From Candidatus Zixiibacteriota bacterium (GTDB taxonomy: Bacteria; Zixibacteria; MSB-5A5; GN15; FEB-12), in assembly GCA_003641345.1 (NCBI GenBank), contig QNAD01000120.1:1-6436 (forward strand): a stretch of 6,436 nucleotides of DNA. The letters run 5' to 3'. A program made the translations under genes and the position numbers. Shown piece after piece: positions 6,297 through 6,436 of this stretch (its first letter is position 1; every line of letters starts with the position of its first letter). The notes under the pieces are model-generated. The model did not search any database and had not been told where the DNA came from. It was given only the letters and a program-made list of their open reading frames with translations.

Positions 6297-6326
6297 TTGG
6301 TATCCCACTGCTTGGGGTGGGATTAA
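6297..6326 (+). repeat. Palindromic repeat unit, copy 1
   Basis: The unit reads, in part, GGTATCCCAC then CTTGGGGTGGG. It folds on itself through ATCCCAC (6302-6308) and GTGGGAT (6317-6323). It matches the reverse complement of 6361-6390 at about 24 of 30 positions, with an exact 11-base core at 6311-6321. It lies in the gene-free 231-base right end, and its GC content stands out from the AT-rich surroundings. Confidence 0.7.
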
Positions 6327-6327
6327 C

Positions 6328-6359
6328 AATATAACTAATCAAACTCTGGTTATTGTCAA
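6328..6359 (-). promoter_or_regulatory. Candidate distal promoter for queC-queE-queD, between the repeat copies
   Basis: On the minus strand a perfect TTGACA (6359-6354) is followed 20 bases later by TATATT (6333-6328). The spacing is longer than the usual 16-18, so the pair is doubtful. If used, it lies between the two inverted repeat copies and its transcript would begin inside the copy at 6297-6326, placing a hairpin in the queC leader. Confidence 0.25.
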
Positions 6360-6360
6360 A

Positions 6361-6390
6361 ATAAACCCACCCCAAGGGGTGGGCTACCCA
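6361..6390 (-). repeat. Palindromic repeat unit, copy 2 (inverted)
   Basis: This copy contains a perfect palindrome: CCCACCCC (6366-6373), AA, then GGGGTGGG (6376-6383), followed by CTACCC. Read on the minus strand it aligns with copy 1 over 30 bases, so the two copies face each other 34 bases apart and could also pair with one another. It resembles small interspersed palindromic elements; whether it recurs in the genome cannot be judged from this window. Confidence 0.7.
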
Positions 6391-6436
6391 GATTTATGAT
6401 TTCCAAATATCAATTCAGGTAGACCTTAGAGGTACC

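Noticed and set aside
6297..6390. CRISPR array
   Set aside because: Only two units exist, in opposite orientation, with internal palindromes and no cas gene nearby.
6206..6436. preQ1 riboswitch ahead of queC
   Set aside because: I looked on the minus strand for the compact G-rich stem with an A-rich tail near the start codon and found no convincing match.
6431..6436. GGTACC (KpnI site) exactly at the window's right end
   Set aside because: It could mark a clone or contig end, but a single six-base site is expected by chance and gives no biological signal.

Overview
The window is AT-rich bacterial chromosomal DNA holding seven genes, one of them cut by the left edge. I see no RNA gene, transposase, phage gene or CRISPR array. 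The organism cannot be named with confidence. A serine palmitoyltransferase-like enzyme paired with a GNAT-type protein, plus the queuosine-precursor genes, suits a Gram-negative, sphingolipid-making lineage such as the FCB superphylum or a related uncultured candidate phylum. That placement is inference only.

Layout. The plus strand carries a 5'-truncated flavin-binding split-barrel (PNPOx/Nim-like) gene (2-598), a 120-base promoter region, a two-gene unit of an alpha-oxoamine synthase most like serine palmitoyltransferase and a long GNAT-fold protein (719-3080), a 220-base spacer with palindromic segments, and a tRNA-dihydrouridine synthase (3301-4287). A 90-base convergent spacer follows. 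The minus strand then carries a tight operon read right to left: queC (6205-5492), queE (5490-4741) and queD (4740-4378). The last 231 bases (6206-6436) hold no gene but contain two copies of an internally palindromic repeat in inverted orientation, plus candidate promoters for the queC operon.

Function. The queC-queE-queD unit supplies three of the four steps from GTP to preQ0, the 7-deazaguanine precursor of queuosine. The first enzyme (FolE) and the later QueF are not in the window. The convergent dus gene also modifies tRNA, but it is transcribed separately. The spt-GNAT pair is the most interesting part: a PLP enzyme expected to condense an amino acid with a fatty acyl thioester sits 7 bases upstream of a GNAT-type protein that could N-acylate the resulting long-chain base. 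That would be a compact route toward ceramide-like lipids. The remaining findings concern non-coding sequence: a possible competing-hairpin leader before spt, a likely leaderless dus start, and the repeats.
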